Of a stretch of DNA of 64,000 nt, positions 1 to 9,681 are shown piece after piece (the stretch's first letter is position 1; the number at the start of each line of letters is the position of its first letter). The translations under genes and the position numbers were made by a program. This DNA is from Bacteroides bouchesdurhonensis (GTDB lineage: Bacteria > Bacteroidota > Bacteroidia > Bacteroidales > Bacteroidaceae), in the NCBI RefSeq assembly GCF_900155865.1, contig NZ_LT707006.1:4633779-4697778 (forward strand). The letters run 5' to 3'. The notes beneath the pieces were generated by a model. That model did no database searches. It saw only the letters and a list, made by a program, of their open reading frames with translations, and had not been told where the DNA came from.

Positions 1-1167
1 GTATTTCTGATGGCACACGAATGGATGAAGCGTGAGGATACTTCTTTCAAACAAGGTGAGTTTTATGTACTTACACTTTCTACCCTGTTTGGTATGTATC
101 TCATGATCTCTGCCGGACACTTCCTGATGTTCTTCATCGGATTAGAGACAGCTTCTATCCCTATGGCCGCGTTGATCGCCTTTGACAAATACCGCCACAA
201 CTCAGCAGAAGCCGGAGCTAAGTATATTCTAACTGCTCTTTTCTCTAGTGCTCTGCTACTATTTGGTCTTTCTATGATCTACGGTTCGGCAGGAACACTT
301 TATTTTGATGATCTCCCTGCTCATATCAACGGCAATGCACTGCAAATAATGGCTTTTGTTTTCTTCTTCACCGGTATGGCATTCAAACTCTCATTGGTTC
401 CATTCCATCTTTGGACAGCTGATGTATACGAAGGAGCACCAAGTACCGTAACCGCTTACTTAAGCGTTATTTCAAAAGGATCAGCTGCATTTGTATTACT
501 GACTGTCCTTATCAAAGTATTTGCTCCAATGATTAATGACTGGCAGGAAGTACTTTATTGGGTCATCATTGCAACCATAACCATTGCTAACATTTTCGCT
601 GTTCGCCAGCAGAATCTGAAACGCTTGATGGCTTTCTCCAGTATATCACAAGCTGGATATATCATGTTAGATGTGATTGGGGGTACGGCACAAGGAATGA
701 CTGCTTTAGTTTATTATGTATTAGTTTATGCTGCTGCCAACCTTGGTGTATTTGCAGTAATTACTATTATAGCATTACGCAGCGAAAAGTTCACACTGGA
801 GGATTACCAAGGATTATACAAAACAAACCCAAAGATTGCTTTCCTGATGACTATATCTCTGTTTTCTTTAGCTGGTATTCCGCCATTTGCAGGATTCTTT
901 TCTAAATTCTTCATATTTATGGCTGCTTTCGATGCAGGATTCCATCTGCTAGTATTCATAGCACTAATTAATACAGTCATTTCATTATACTATTACTTAT
1001 TAATCATTAAAGCAATGTATATTACTCCTTCCGATAATCCTATTCCCACTTTCCATAGTGACCGTTGCACTAAATGGGGATTAGCCCTTTGCACTTTAGG
1101 TATCATTGGTTTGGGCATTGCAAGTATTGTATACCAATCAATTGATAAACTATCGTTCGGAATATGA
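1..1167 (+). CDS. nuoN: NADH-quinone oxidoreductase subunit N, 3' part
   Basis: Membrane antiporter-like subunit of respiratory complex I, which couples quinone reduction to ion translocation across the inner membrane. The reading frame is open from base 1 (Val-Phe-Leu precede the first Met at base 10), so the true start lies outside the window. About 388 codons are present, against roughly 480 for the family. Successive hydrophobic helices and the Proton_antipo_M signature are visible, with a Lys in the SLVPFHLWTADVYEGAPS stretch typical of NuoN and NRQQNLKRLMAFSSISQAGY further on. nuoN is normally the last gene of the nuo operon, and a strong terminator directly downstream fits that. Confidence 0.95.
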   Translation, partial: VFLMAHEWMKREDTSFKQGEFYVLTLSTLFGMYLMISAGHFLMFFIGLETASIPMAALIAFDKYRHNSAEAGAKYILTALFSSALLLFGLSMIYGSAGTLYFDDLPAHINGNALQIMAFVFFFTGMAFKLSLVPFHLWTADVYEGAPSTVTAYLSVISKGSAAFVLLTVLIKVFAPMINDWQEVLYWVIIATITIANIFAVRQQNLKRLMAFSSISQAGYIMLDVIGGTAQGMTALVYYVLVYAAANLGVFAVITIIALRSEKFTLEDYQGLYKTNPKIAFLMTISLFSLAGIPPFAGFFSKFFIFMAAFDAGFHLLVFIALINTVISLYYYLLIIKAMYITPSDNPIPTFHSDRCTKWGLALCTLGIIGLGIASIVYQSIDKLSFGI

Positions 1168-1185
1168 TAATAGCCATCATTTCTT

Positions 1186-1227
1186 AAAAAAACGGGCCCG
1201 GTTAATCCAACCAAGCCCGTTTTTTTA
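1186..1227. terminator. Bidirectional rho-independent terminator between nuoN and the histidine kinase
   Basis: The inverted repeat AACGGGC / GCCCGTT is flanked by an A-run on the left and a T-run on the right, so it can terminate both convergent transcripts (nuoN on + and the kinase on -). Confidence 0.85.
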
Positions 1228-1246
1228 TAAGAAGTATCAAATAATT

Positions 1247-4042
1247 CTATTCCATTTCTGAATCTGCCGGATAAGGATGAGTAAACCAGAAACGAGAACC
1301 TTTACCTAGTTCGGAATCTACCCCAATTCGCCCACCCAATTGTTCCACGATACTCTGACAGATAGAAAGTCCAAGCCCAGTACCATGCACAAAAGAATCA
1401 AGTTTCACAAAACGTTCGAAGACAGCCCTTAGATGTTCTTTATCAATACCTACTCCTGTATCTTGCACATAGAATTCTAGTTCGTCTCCTTTCAATTCAT
1501 AACCGACACAAATACTTCCCTTTGAAGTAAATTTTATGGCATTATTAACAAAGTTAGAAATTACTTGGTGTAAGCGGTTTCGGTCACTAGTTATATGATA
1601 ATGGGGAAGATTCGAATCAAAAATCAGTTTTACACCCTCTTTGACTTTCATTTGCATGGAAAGCACAATGTCTTCGCACATCATATTCACGTCCACGTCA
1701 CCATTGGTAAACTCAAAAGTACCTGCCTCAATCTTCGACAGATCTAGTATGTCAGTAATTAGCTGTAGAAGCAAATCATTATTTTCACGTACTATCTTTA
1801 CATACTCTTTTCTTTCATCCAAATCCTCCGCATCAACCAACAAATCGGAGAAACCGACAATGGCATTCAAAGGAGTACGGATCTCATGGCTCATATTAGC
1901 AAGGAAAGCACTCTTAAGACGATCCATCGTTTCAGCTTTATCACGTGCCTGAATGAGCTCCTTTTCCGTTTCCTTCAACTCTGTAATATCATAGTTGATA
2001 CCTATAATCTCTATTTCATTCTCTTCTGGTTTATAAGTAGTCACCACCACATGCATCCTCACCCAATTCCATTGATCTCTCGTACCGGGACGACGAACCC
2101 GCATTTCCGCTTTAAAATTCTTTGCTGTTCCTTTTTTAACATCCTCATAAAAGCTAAGAATACACTTCCGGTCTTCCGGATGCATCTTGCTATATACACC
2201 CACGACATCACTTAAAGGTATCTCTTCATCTTCCCCCATATTCTTATACCACTGCTTGATGGCATAACCTTTCCGGTCAATAAGATTCAATTTGGCATAG
2301 CCTACCTTAGCATAATCCGAAATCAACAAAAAGAAATTCTCAAAATCACGAATACGCTTCATCGCATCCATGCGTTCTGTATTATCAATACTAATCAGAA
2401 TATATCCGTTAAAGTTCCCTTCACTATCATATATCTTACTAACTTTCGTATATAAATCTATGACATTAAAGCGTTTTGTATGATAATAATCGCCAACTTG
2501 ATCGAAAGAGTAGTTCAAACGAAACTCTACCAAATCTTCATTTCTCACTCGTTCACGAATATCCTGAGGGACATTGGGATTATTAAAAAAGTTCACGCCC
2601 AAAGCATCTGACTTTTCATTTAGCCCAAATATTTCCAAATCTTTATTATTCATGTCGAGCAAGACTCCATCTTTGTCATAAATTTCCACACCCGCCGGAA
2701 TGTTGGCAAAAATATTCTTGAAAAGTTTCTCACTACGGTCTAATGCCCGGTTAGCTTTCACAGCCTCTGTAGAATCAAGAAATAGTCCTACCACCTCGTC
2801 TTTTTCAGGGGAATAAACTATCCAATGCGTATAAATTCCGGTTCTCGGAAAGTATTCATCAAATTCATTAAACGTTTTTAATTCCAGAATCTTCAATAAG
2901 TCCGCCAATTTACGACTATGCTGAGTATGTATCTCTGAAGCTCTTAATCCTATATATTTCTCACTGGGAATACCAAATATTCTAGAACTGATTTCATTAG
3001 CATCCGTTACCCGGTAGTCACACGGGACATCATTTTCGTCACAGACAATAGATAGCCTTACATATCCCATCGGCATATATGAGAACAAATTACGCAAAAA
3101 AGATTGTTCACGCGTAATATTATCTTTTGCTTTACGCAATTCCATACAGATACTGACGATATTAGCCAAGGATGCGAACCATTGATAATCTTCATTGCTC
3201 CATTCTCTGTAAGAGCCCACTAAATCTATTCCCATAAATCCCCAAACATGATCACCTGCTATTAAAGGAGTAACCATCAATGAACAAATATCCTGTTTCG
3301 AAAGAATATTATATTCATCTGCAGCCTCTTCCGGCAATTGACGTAAAGAGTCTAAGATAATCGGTTTATAGGATAACATTTGTTTTGTCCACCATCTAGC
3401 TTTACTACAAGGAATTGATTTTAAATAATCTTTTTCCTCAGTTATACCTTTTGATACAACTTCATATGTACAACTATGACAACTATACTTTTCATTATAT
3501 TCAAATATATATACACGTCCACCTTCATAAAGCTCCAACACATCCTTTAGAATCTCCATTACACATTCTTCAGTTTCTTCATCTTGAAGAAATCGCAACA
3601 AAGACCGAGAAATAGAATTCTGCTGCCGTATCAAATTATTAACACGAAGTAACGCTTTTTTATTATCTATATTTTCCGGTGATTCTACCCGTTGAATCAC
3701 CCCAAAAGATTTATCTCCTCCGTCTGCACCAGTACCTTTCTCACGTTCTGCCAGACGCGTGTGCAACCAAACTTCACCATATTTAGAATAAATGGGAAAT
3801 GTTTGCTCATAGAAATTCTTATGAATAGACTTATTCGCTTGAAATTCACGAACTACTTGTTCACGGTAATCCTCACGAATCATTTTCTGGAAATCCTGAA
3901 AAGAGATAGTATCTCCATCTAAATCCAAAAGATCACAGAGAAAATCAGAACACAAATAATGCCCTGCTGCAAAATCTGCTTCCCACCATCCAATCTGGGC
4001 CAAGGAAGACATTTTGCGATATCGTTCATAGTTTGTTTGCAT
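1247..4042 (-). CDS. Soluble PAS/GAF sensor histidine kinase
   Basis: Predicted cytoplasmic signalling kinase of 931 aa. I see no transmembrane segment and no signal peptide. Order of parts: an N-terminal PAS-like segment (about 10-115), a GAF domain (about 135-300), two or three further PAS/PAC modules (about 315-690), a HisKA dimerisation domain with phospho-acceptor His719 in ANMSHEIRTPLNAIVGFSDLL, and a C-terminal HATPase_c with N-box Asn833/Asn834, DTGVGID and GTGLGLSI. There is no receiver domain, so it is not a hybrid kinase, and no response regulator is adjacent. The ligand is unknown. The gene appears monocistronic: a terminator follows it and a -7 element lies just upstream. Confidence 0.9.
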   Translation of the reverse strand: MQTNYERYRKMSSLAQIGWWEADFAAGHYLCSDFLCDLLDLDGDTISFQDFQKMIREDYREQVVREFQANKSIHKNFYEQTFPIYSKYGEVWLHTRLAEREKGTGADGGDKSFGVIQRVESPENIDNKKALLRVNNLIRQQNSISRSLLRFLQDEETEECVMEILKDVLELYEGGRVYIFEYNEKYSCHSCTYEVVSKGITEEKDYLKSIPCSKARWWTKQMLSYKPIILDSLRQLPEEAADEYNILSKQDICSLMVTPLIAGDHVWGFMGIDLVGSYREWSNEDYQWFASLANIVSICMELRKAKDNITREQSFLRNLFSYMPMGYVRLSIVCDENDVPCDYRVTDANEISSRIFGIPSEKYIGLRASEIHTQHSRKLADLLKILELKTFNEFDEYFPRTGIYTHWIVYSPEKDEVVGLFLDSTEAVKANRALDRSEKLFKNIFANIPAGVEIYDKDGVLLDMNNKDLEIFGLNEKSDALGVNFFNNPNVPQDIRERVRNEDLVEFRLNYSFDQVGDYYHTKRFNVIDLYTKVSKIYDSEGNFNGYILISIDNTERMDAMKRIRDFENFFLLISDYAKVGYAKLNLIDRKGYAIKQWYKNMGEDEEIPLSDVVGVYSKMHPEDRKCILSFYEDVKKGTAKNFKAEMRVRRPGTRDQWNWVRMHVVVTTYKPEENEIEIIGINYDITELKETEKELIQARDKAETMDRLKSAFLANMSHEIRTPLNAIVGFSDLLVDAEDLDERKEYVKIVRENNDLLLQLITDILDLSKIEAGTFEFTNGDVDVNMMCEDIVLSMQMKVKEGVKLIFDSNLPHYHITSDRNRLHQVISNFVNNAIKFTSKGSICVGYELKGDELEFYVQDTGVGIDKEHLRAVFERFVKLDSFVHGTGLGLSICQSIVEQLGGRIGVDSELGKGSRFWFTHPYPADSEME

Positions 4043-4070
4043 GCCTTTATTTAATTAACCAGAAACTTAG

Positions 4071-4078
4071 CAAATGTA
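4071..4078 (-). promoter_or_regulatory. Candidate -7 element for the histidine kinase
   Basis: On the minus strand this reads TACATTTG, matching the Bacteroides -7 consensus TAnnTTTG, about 30 bases before the start codon. No good TTTG -33 box is seen at the expected distance. Confidence 0.45.
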
Positions 4079-4134
4079 CATAAAATATTTCGATCGTAAT
4101 GCTATTCTTTTAGAAAACAAAGGTTTCTCTTTTT

Positions 4135-4177
4135 TTAATAAAAAATGGCAGAAGCTATATAAACGACTTCTGCCATT
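4135..4177 (-). terminator. Rho-independent terminator of the TonB receptor/lipoprotein operon
   Basis: An 11-bp perfect inverted repeat (AATGGCAGAAG / CTTCTGCCATT) is followed on the minus strand by a T-rich run. It lies about 50 bases past the lipoprotein stop. Confidence 0.85.
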
Positions 4178-4226
4178 CCATTCTAGACTATTCCTATAGC
4201 CTGATATATTCCTAATGATTTTAAGA

Positions 4227-5417
4227 TCAATGAACTAAAATTGGAAAAGTATAGTTTGTCCAGTCAAACACAGAAATAGCGGCACCCGTACAAGAATTAT
4301 TTGCAGCTACATTAGCAGTTCCATTAAGTACTTTATCGTGAACCGTAAAAGTTGAAGCAAGAGTATAAGTGATAGATGATGTCACATTTCCATCCCCTTT
4401 ACTATCGGTCATATCAATCAAATCTTGTGTTCCTCCTGTACCGGCAATCAATACATTTGAAATAGTAGCTTTTGCACCACGCCGAATTTTGATAACATCT
4501 ACCATACGATCTACTTTATTTTGCGTATCAGCAGCATTATTTACGATTGTCATATTCTCAACTATAAAATTCGCTTGTCTCAAATGGTCTTCTCCATCAC
4601 CATCCAGGTTACCATCAGCTTCAATTCCACGCGGATCATCTTCCGTACTGGTATACCGGTTCTCCCAAATTCCATAACAATTGCTCAACTTACCACTATA
4701 TCCTTGTGTAAAGTCAAACATATCATCATCAGGATTCACAGCTAAGAGGTTAGTGATATCTACTGTACCACCGAAAAATTCGACAGCATCATCCGCACTT
4801 TCCAGAATATAAATATTATCAATCTTTGTTCCGTTACCGACACCATTCAAGGTCAGTCCATTATGCTCGATATTCTCAGTAGAACGTGCACCGGCATAGC
4901 AAATCTTCACATAGGTCAATGAACCGGAATTGTCATTGGTAATACTACCACCATACTGATAGTCATTATTAATCTCAGTTAATCCCAAGTCACTTGCATT
5001 CTGGCTGATACCGGAAATCGGTGCTTTACCATTAATAATTACTCCTCCCCAATAACCGGAAGATGGCTGAACAGCATCTGCGGTAAAAGTGATTGGCTTT
5101 TCCTTTGTACCATTTGCGTAGATTCTACCACCTTGTGTAACCAATAGATAATTGCCAAAACCTTGTTTGGCTTTAATTGTCGTACCTGCCGGAATGGTTA
5201 ATACTCCTCCATCTGCAATAATCAAAGATCCGTCTAGATAATACTCTTTCGCCTCCAAGATTTCATTCTCTGTCAATGTTCCTCTTAATGTATTACCATT
5301 GACAACAATTGAAGTTTCCGGTTTATCACCATTGTTATCATCACTCCCACAAGAAGTCAATACTAATGTCGTTGCTGCAACAGCAACTACCATAAAATTT
5401 AAAAACAGTCTTTTCAT
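4227..5417 (-). CDS. Outer-membrane beta-helix lipoprotein, partner of the TonB receptor
   Basis: A 396-aa lipoprotein of unknown substrate. The N-terminus is a signal peptide ending in the lipobox LTSC (Cys22), followed by an acidic/Gly-rich GSDDNNGD tether. Acidic residues right after the Cys are typical of Bacteroides surface-exported lipoproteins. The body has the repetitive short-strand pattern of a right-handed parallel beta-helix (LIIADGGVLTIPAGTTIKA, then GGRIYANGTKEKPITFTA, with repeated GGVIINGKAP-like turns). It starts 31 bases after the TonB receptor stop on the same strand, so the two are very likely co-transcribed. I infer a surface ligand-binding subunit for that receptor; it has no resemblance to SusD. 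Confidence 0.8.
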   Translation of the reverse strand: MKRLFLNFMVVAVAATTLVLTSCGSDDNNGDKPETSIVVNGNTLRGTLTENEILEAKEYYLDGSLIIADGGVLTIPAGTTIKAKQGFGNYLLVTQGGRIYANGTKEKPITFTADAVQPSSGYWGGVIINGKAPISGISQNASDLGLTEINNDYQYGGSITNDNSGSLTYVKICYAGARSTENIEHNGLTLNGVGNGTKIDNIYILESADDAVEFFGGTVDITNLLAVNPDDDMFDFTQGYSGKLSNCYGIWENRYTSTEDDPRGIEADGNLDGDGEDHLRQANFIVENMTIVNNAADTQNKVDRMVDVIKIRRGAKATISNVLIAGTGGTQDLIDMTDSKGDGNVTSSITYTLASTFTVHDKVLNGTANVAANNSCTGAAISVFDWTNYTFPILVH

Positions 5418-5448
5418 TTCCTTTAATATTAGTTATTATTGATACTGC

Positions 5449-8163
5449 TTAGAAGATATACGAAACTCCTAAGCTAATATTTATTCCTTTTTTGTAGTTA
5501 CCTAATACAACCTTATCTCCGCCTTCATTTGCCTTACGAACTAATTTATGAGCAGGATTCAATAAGTTTCGGGCTTTTAGATTAAGTGAGACATGTTTAT
5601 TCAGTCTTGCCTGCGATACAAAATCAAGTGTAACTAAGCTATTCTCCATAATATCCTGAAAACCTTGAGTACCTATAGTATATACTTTCTCGCCAATATA
5701 ATTTAGGATCAATGTATTTACAAGACTAAAATCACCCTTTGCATAATTATAAGATAAATCGAAATTAGCAATCCAAGGAGCAGCACCTTCTAACTGAGAA
5801 CCAGTTGTAACTGTTGCCAAAGGCATTTTAGCATTCGTATATATATAGGAAGTATTTAGTCCAAGAGAAAGGCGATTTGCTCCATCACCATTCACCCCAA
5901 TCGAATGCGTAAAGATATTCTTACGTACCTCTATTTCTGCTCCTGCTACAGTTGCGTGATCTGCAATATTTTCATACGAAAGGTATCCACCGGCACTTGC
6001 CACCTCAATTCTGGAAATAGGATTCTTAATGTATTTATAAAAAGCAGTTAATGAAATTAGTTCCGTCGGTGTAGGATTAAAATCCCATTTCAAATCTACA
6101 TTGTAATTATCCGAAGGCTTTAGTTTCGTATTTCCCTGACTACTAAAATTAACTCCTACATAACGATAAGGTGAAATTTCTTTAGATTGTGGTAAAGTAT
6201 ATGTCTTACTTGCTCCCAGACGCAAAGAGTTCTTTGCATTCAGGTTATATTTCAAATTCAAGCTTGGTAGGAAGTAGTTCTTCTCAATCTTATTGGAACC
6301 TTTCGAACCACCTTTATTCACATCATAATCTACCTGTATATCAATATTATCATATTTCACTCCTACATTAGCAATCCAACGAGAAGAAAATTGATAAGTA
6401 AACTCTGTATATAGTGAATGAATATACTTCTTCACATCATATATATCAATATTCTTCTGTAATCCAAACCTTCCATTCAAAAGATTCTCCTGTGTATAAT
6501 AATCATCCAATACTATTTCTGTCAACGAGCTGAAATGACCAGAGGAATATGTTGGCATATTATATTCTGTCGATTCAAAATTATCATCTACTATTCGCCC
6601 AATATATCCTAAACGGATACTAGAGATTTCTTCAATATTATCTCTCAAACGATATACAAAACCTGTTTTTATATTTAGATCCCCTTCATTCAAGGAAGAA
6701 AAATATCGTTGTTGTGAATTTCCACGAAGTAATGAGTAACCATCTGACGACTTAGTTATATTGTTGATTCGACGATCTGGTTCATTGCCGTTTACGAGGT
6801 TATAAGAAATGCCTGCATCAAGACTTAATTCTTTTGTCACCCCCCAGTTAGTCATCAATTGATTGACAAGTAACCAATTATCATTTGTTTGTTGGCGACG
6901 GGTAAAGCCGACATTACCTTGATCATCGTCAAATATCGAGTTTTTACCGTCATAATCACCAACGGATTGCGTATTAGCATGTATCATCATAAAATTATAA
7001 CCCAAATGATGACGATTTCGTATATCATAATCCACATTAGCTAATGCTAACTGATTAATATTTTCAACATACTTTTTACCAACCATATCTTTATAAATAG
7101 TACCGCTAGTGGTCGTATTACGTATACTTTCTTCTTTAAACTGGTAATCAATGGTATGTCCGGCAGTCACAAAAAAGGAAAGAGGGTTCTTATCTTTTCC
7201 TATATAAAAACGTTTTCCACCTGAAACACTATAACTTCGGTTTATCTGAAGGTTTTGTTTTGAAGGATCCAGCTTGTTCTTAAACTCCCAACTAGTTTCA
7301 TTAGCTGGCTGTTTATCGTCAGCTAATCCCATAAAATTAACTCCATTGAGTTTAAGAAAATCGGCTGATACTGTTTGTGTATTTATACCGCCTGAAATAC
7401 CTACACCTATATTCTTATTACCAATCAATTCTTTGGATACGATATCAATGGTTGCTCCACTGACATCACTGCTGCCTCCAGCACTAAAAACTTTATTGAC
7501 ACCTACAGACTGAATGATATCCGTACCAAAGAAATCAAGAGAAATGTTCTTATATTCGGGGTCTTCGGATGGGACTGCAAATCCATTGAAAGTAGTCGAA
7601 TTATAACGATCACCCAACCCACGCACGAAAACATTCTTCACTCCTTCTTGTTTGGATATTCCCGAAACTTTTGTTACGGCTCCTTCCGCATCTGAAACTC
7701 CTTTACGTGAAAGTTCTTTTACTCCGACAGACTGTACGGCAATAACAGCTTTTTGTTGTTCAAGTAACAACATATTTTCATTTTCACGATTTTTTTTAGC
7801 AACGACCACAACATCAGAGAGTTCAAGTGCATCTGTTTCCAATTCTAAATTCAGGATTACTAATTTCCCATTCTCCACATGTACCTTGCGACATATTTCA
7901 GTTTTGTATCCCACATATTTGATTTCAACATCATACATACCTTCCAGAACTCCCATTCCATTCAGTTCAAAATTACCTTCTAGGTCGGTAACTGTACCTG
8001 CATGAGTACCTACTAAGCGTATGGTCGCTCCAATCAGAGGCTCTTTAGAAAGTTTGTCTTTTACGACACCTTTAATTTTGATATTTGCAGCCAAAGCAGG
8101 AAGTGCACATAATATGCAAAAGAAGGCTACAACGGAAAGTCTAATAAGAAATAGTTTTTTCAT
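5449..8163 (-). CDS. TonB-dependent outer membrane receptor
   Basis: Outer-membrane beta-barrel transporter of 904 aa energised by TonB. A Sec signal peptide (about 1-25, ending LAANI) is followed by a CarboxypepD_reg-like beta-sandwich (about 28-115, GVVKDKLSKEPLIGATI). Next comes a plug domain (about 150-245) with FVRGLGDRYNSTTFNG, a motif I associate with non-SusC TonB receptors, and then the barrel ending in a C-terminal aromatic residue (SLGVSYIF). It lacks a SusD partner; the downstream beta-helix lipoprotein takes that position. Substrate unknown. A -7 element (TATCTTTG) lies about 32 bases before the start. Confidence 0.9.
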   Translation of the reverse strand: MKKLFLIRLSVVAFFCILCALPALAANIKIKGVVKDKLSKEPLIGATIRLVGTHAGTVTDLEGNFELNGMGVLEGMYDVEIKYVGYKTEICRKVHVENGKLVILNLELETDALELSDVVVVAKKNRENENMLLLEQQKAVIAVQSVGVKELSRKGVSDAEGAVTKVSGISKQEGVKNVFVRGLGDRYNSTTFNGFAVPSEDPEYKNISLDFFGTDIIQSVGVNKVFSAGGSSDVSGATIDIVSKELIGNKNIGVGISGGINTQTVSADFLKLNGVNFMGLADDKQPANETSWEFKNKLDPSKQNLQINRSYSVSGGKRFYIGKDKNPLSFFVTAGHTIDYQFKEESIRNTTTSGTIYKDMVGKKYVENINQLALANVDYDIRNRHHLGYNFMMIHANTQSVGDYDGKNSIFDDDQGNVGFTRRQQTNDNWLLVNQLMTNWGVTKELSLDAGISYNLVNGNEPDRRINNITKSSDGYSLLRGNSQQRYFSSLNEGDLNIKTGFVYRLRDNIEEISSIRLGYIGRIVDDNFESTEYNMPTYSSGHFSSLTEIVLDDYYTQENLLNGRFGLQKNIDIYDVKKYIHSLYTEFTYQFSSRWIANVGVKYDNIDIQVDYDVNKGGSKGSNKIEKNYFLPSLNLKYNLNAKNSLRLGASKTYTLPQSKEISPYRYVGVNFSSQGNTKLKPSDNYNVDLKWDFNPTPTELISLTAFYKYIKNPISRIEVASAGGYLSYENIADHATVAGAEIEVRKNIFTHSIGVNGDGANRLSLGLNTSYIYTNAKMPLATVTTGSQLEGAAPWIANFDLSYNYAKGDFSLVNTLILNYIGEKVYTIGTQGFQDIMENSLVTLDFVSQARLNKHVSLNLKARNLLNPAHKLVRKANEGGDKVVLGNYKKGINISLGVSYIF

Positions 8164-8194
8164 CGAACTTTGCTATACGTTTTAATTACGGCAG

Positions 8195-8202
8195 CAAAGA
8201 TA
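8195..8202 (-). promoter_or_regulatory. Candidate -7 element for the TonB receptor operon
   Basis: The minus strand reads TATCTTTG, an exact TAnnTTTG match, about 32 bases upstream of the receptor start codon. TTTG boxes upstream are not at the ideal spacing. Confidence 0.5.
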
Positions 8203-8249
8203 TAGGGGCAGCATTACAAAAATAATACAAACCAAATACAATAAATTGA

Positions 8250-8302
8250 AATAGCAGTTTCAAGTCTGTTGCATATTTGCAATAAGACCAAAAACTGCTA
8301 TT
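8250..8302. terminator. Nested hairpin after the MscS gene, possible terminator
   Basis: Outer arms AATAGCAGTTT / AAACTGCTATT (11 bp, perfect) enclose a second small palindrome TTGCA-tatt-TGCAA. It lies between the MscS stop and the TonB receptor promoter. No clean U-run follows on either strand, so termination is plausible but not certain; it could be a regulatory structure. Confidence 0.45.
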
Positions 8303-8352
8303 ATATTATACATTAACTATAATACGAATATAAAATTGAAGTTTCTTTATTT

Positions 8353-9681
8353 CTAATTCTTTACTCTTAATTCCCGTAAATCTTCTCCGGAAGGATTCTG
8401 GAAGACGCGTAATCCAAATTCCGGAATAATAGCCAATACATGATCGAACACATCAGCTTGTACTTCCTCATAAGGAACCCAGTCTTTAATGGCAGAAAAG
8501 AAATAAAGTTCCAACGGAATTCCAGTTTCAGTGGGTTGCAATTGACGAACCATGCAAGTCAGTTCCTGATTAATAGTAGGCAAACTTTTCAGATAACTAT
8601 TCAAGTAAGCACGAAATACGCCCAGATTTGTTTGACGACGGCCATTTACCAATATAGAATTATCGATGTGATGTTCCTTATTATATAGCTCAACCACTTT
8701 TTCTGTTTTGTCAATATAATCTTTCAATAGTTGAATTTTCCGATATTTAGCCAACATCTCCGGCGTACAAAAGCGTACACTACTCATATCTATATTAATA
8801 GATCGTTTCACACGTCGTCCACCGGATTCACGCATTCCTTGCCAGTTTTGGAAAGAATCACTCACTAACAAATAAGGAGGAATTGTTGTAATGGTATTAT
8901 CCCAGTTGCGGACTTTCACAGTATTCAATGTGACCTCAATCACCGTACCATCCGCACCATATTTCGGCATAGAAATCCAATCTCCTACCTTCAGCATATT
9001 GTTGGCAGAAAGTTGGATACCTGAAACAAATCCCAAAATCGTATCTCTAAAGACTAACATCAGGATAGCAGCAGATGCTCCCAGACCAGTCAGTAGCACT
9101 GTCGGACTTTTATTAATAAGCGTGCTTACAATAACAATCCCCCCAATAAAAAAGATAGTTACCTGAGCCGTCTGTAATAATCCCTTCAAAGGTCGGTCCT
9201 TAAACTGTTCTCGTTCACTATATACATGATAAACAGCTGACAGAAAGACACTAATGAAACGAAGAAAAACGGCTATGATATAGATCAGACAAATACGCCT
9301 CATAAAATCTAGCACTCCTGATTCTGCATGTTCGGGGAATGCTAAAGGAATTGCTAAATAAATGAATATTGGTGCCACCATACGGCTGATATGTATCATT
9401 ACCTTATGGTCAAAGACAACATCATCCCAAGTTGCCTTAGTTCGTTGCACCAACTTGGCCACTGCTCGCAAAATGATATGACGGCAAATCACGTTAGCCA
9501 ATAGAGCTACGCTGATAATAAGCAATAATACAATCCAATTATCCACTTTATTCGCCCAATTGACATCTACTCCCATAGATACCAGACTATGATTCACTTC
9601 CTGCATCACTGCATTGGTGGTCTCCTGCACTCCTCCGGCCTTTGTAACTACAGTCAATGTATCTACTATCACTTCTTTCAT
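8353..9681 (-). CDS. Mechanosensitive ion channel, MscS family (YbdG-like)
   Basis: Inner-membrane channel of 442 aa that would open under membrane tension. Hydrophobic helices lie near 49-68, 101-118, 130-150, 170-190 and a Gly/Ala-rich pore helix at 195-222 (TGLGASAAILMLVFRDTILGF). The MscS beta domain follows (VGDWISMPKYGADGTVIEVTLNTV) and a long C-terminal cytosolic part. Length and layout are closer to E. coli YbdG than to short MscS. The start codon overlaps the stop of the upstream DUF4435 gene by 4 bases (ATGA), which argues for translational coupling with the ATPase/TOPRIM pair. Confidence 0.9.
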   Translation of the reverse strand: MKEVIVDTLTVVTKAGGVQETTNAVMQEVNHSLVSMGVDVNWANKVDNWIVLLLIISVALLANVICRHIILRAVAKLVQRTKATWDDVVFDHKVMIHISRMVAPIFIYLAIPLAFPEHAESGVLDFMRRICLIYIIAVFLRFISVFLSAVYHVYSEREQFKDRPLKGLLQTAQVTIFFIGGIVIVSTLINKSPTVLLTGLGASAAILMLVFRDTILGFVSGIQLSANNMLKVGDWISMPKYGADGTVIEVTLNTVKVRNWDNTITTIPPYLLVSDSFQNWQGMRESGGRRVKRSINIDMSSVRFCTPEMLAKYRKIQLLKDYIDKTEKVVELYNKEHHIDNSILVNGRRQTNLGVFRAYLNSYLKSLPTINQELTCMVRQLQPTETGIPLELYFFSAIKDWVPYEEVQADVFDHVLAIIPEFGLRVFQNPSGEDLRELRVKN

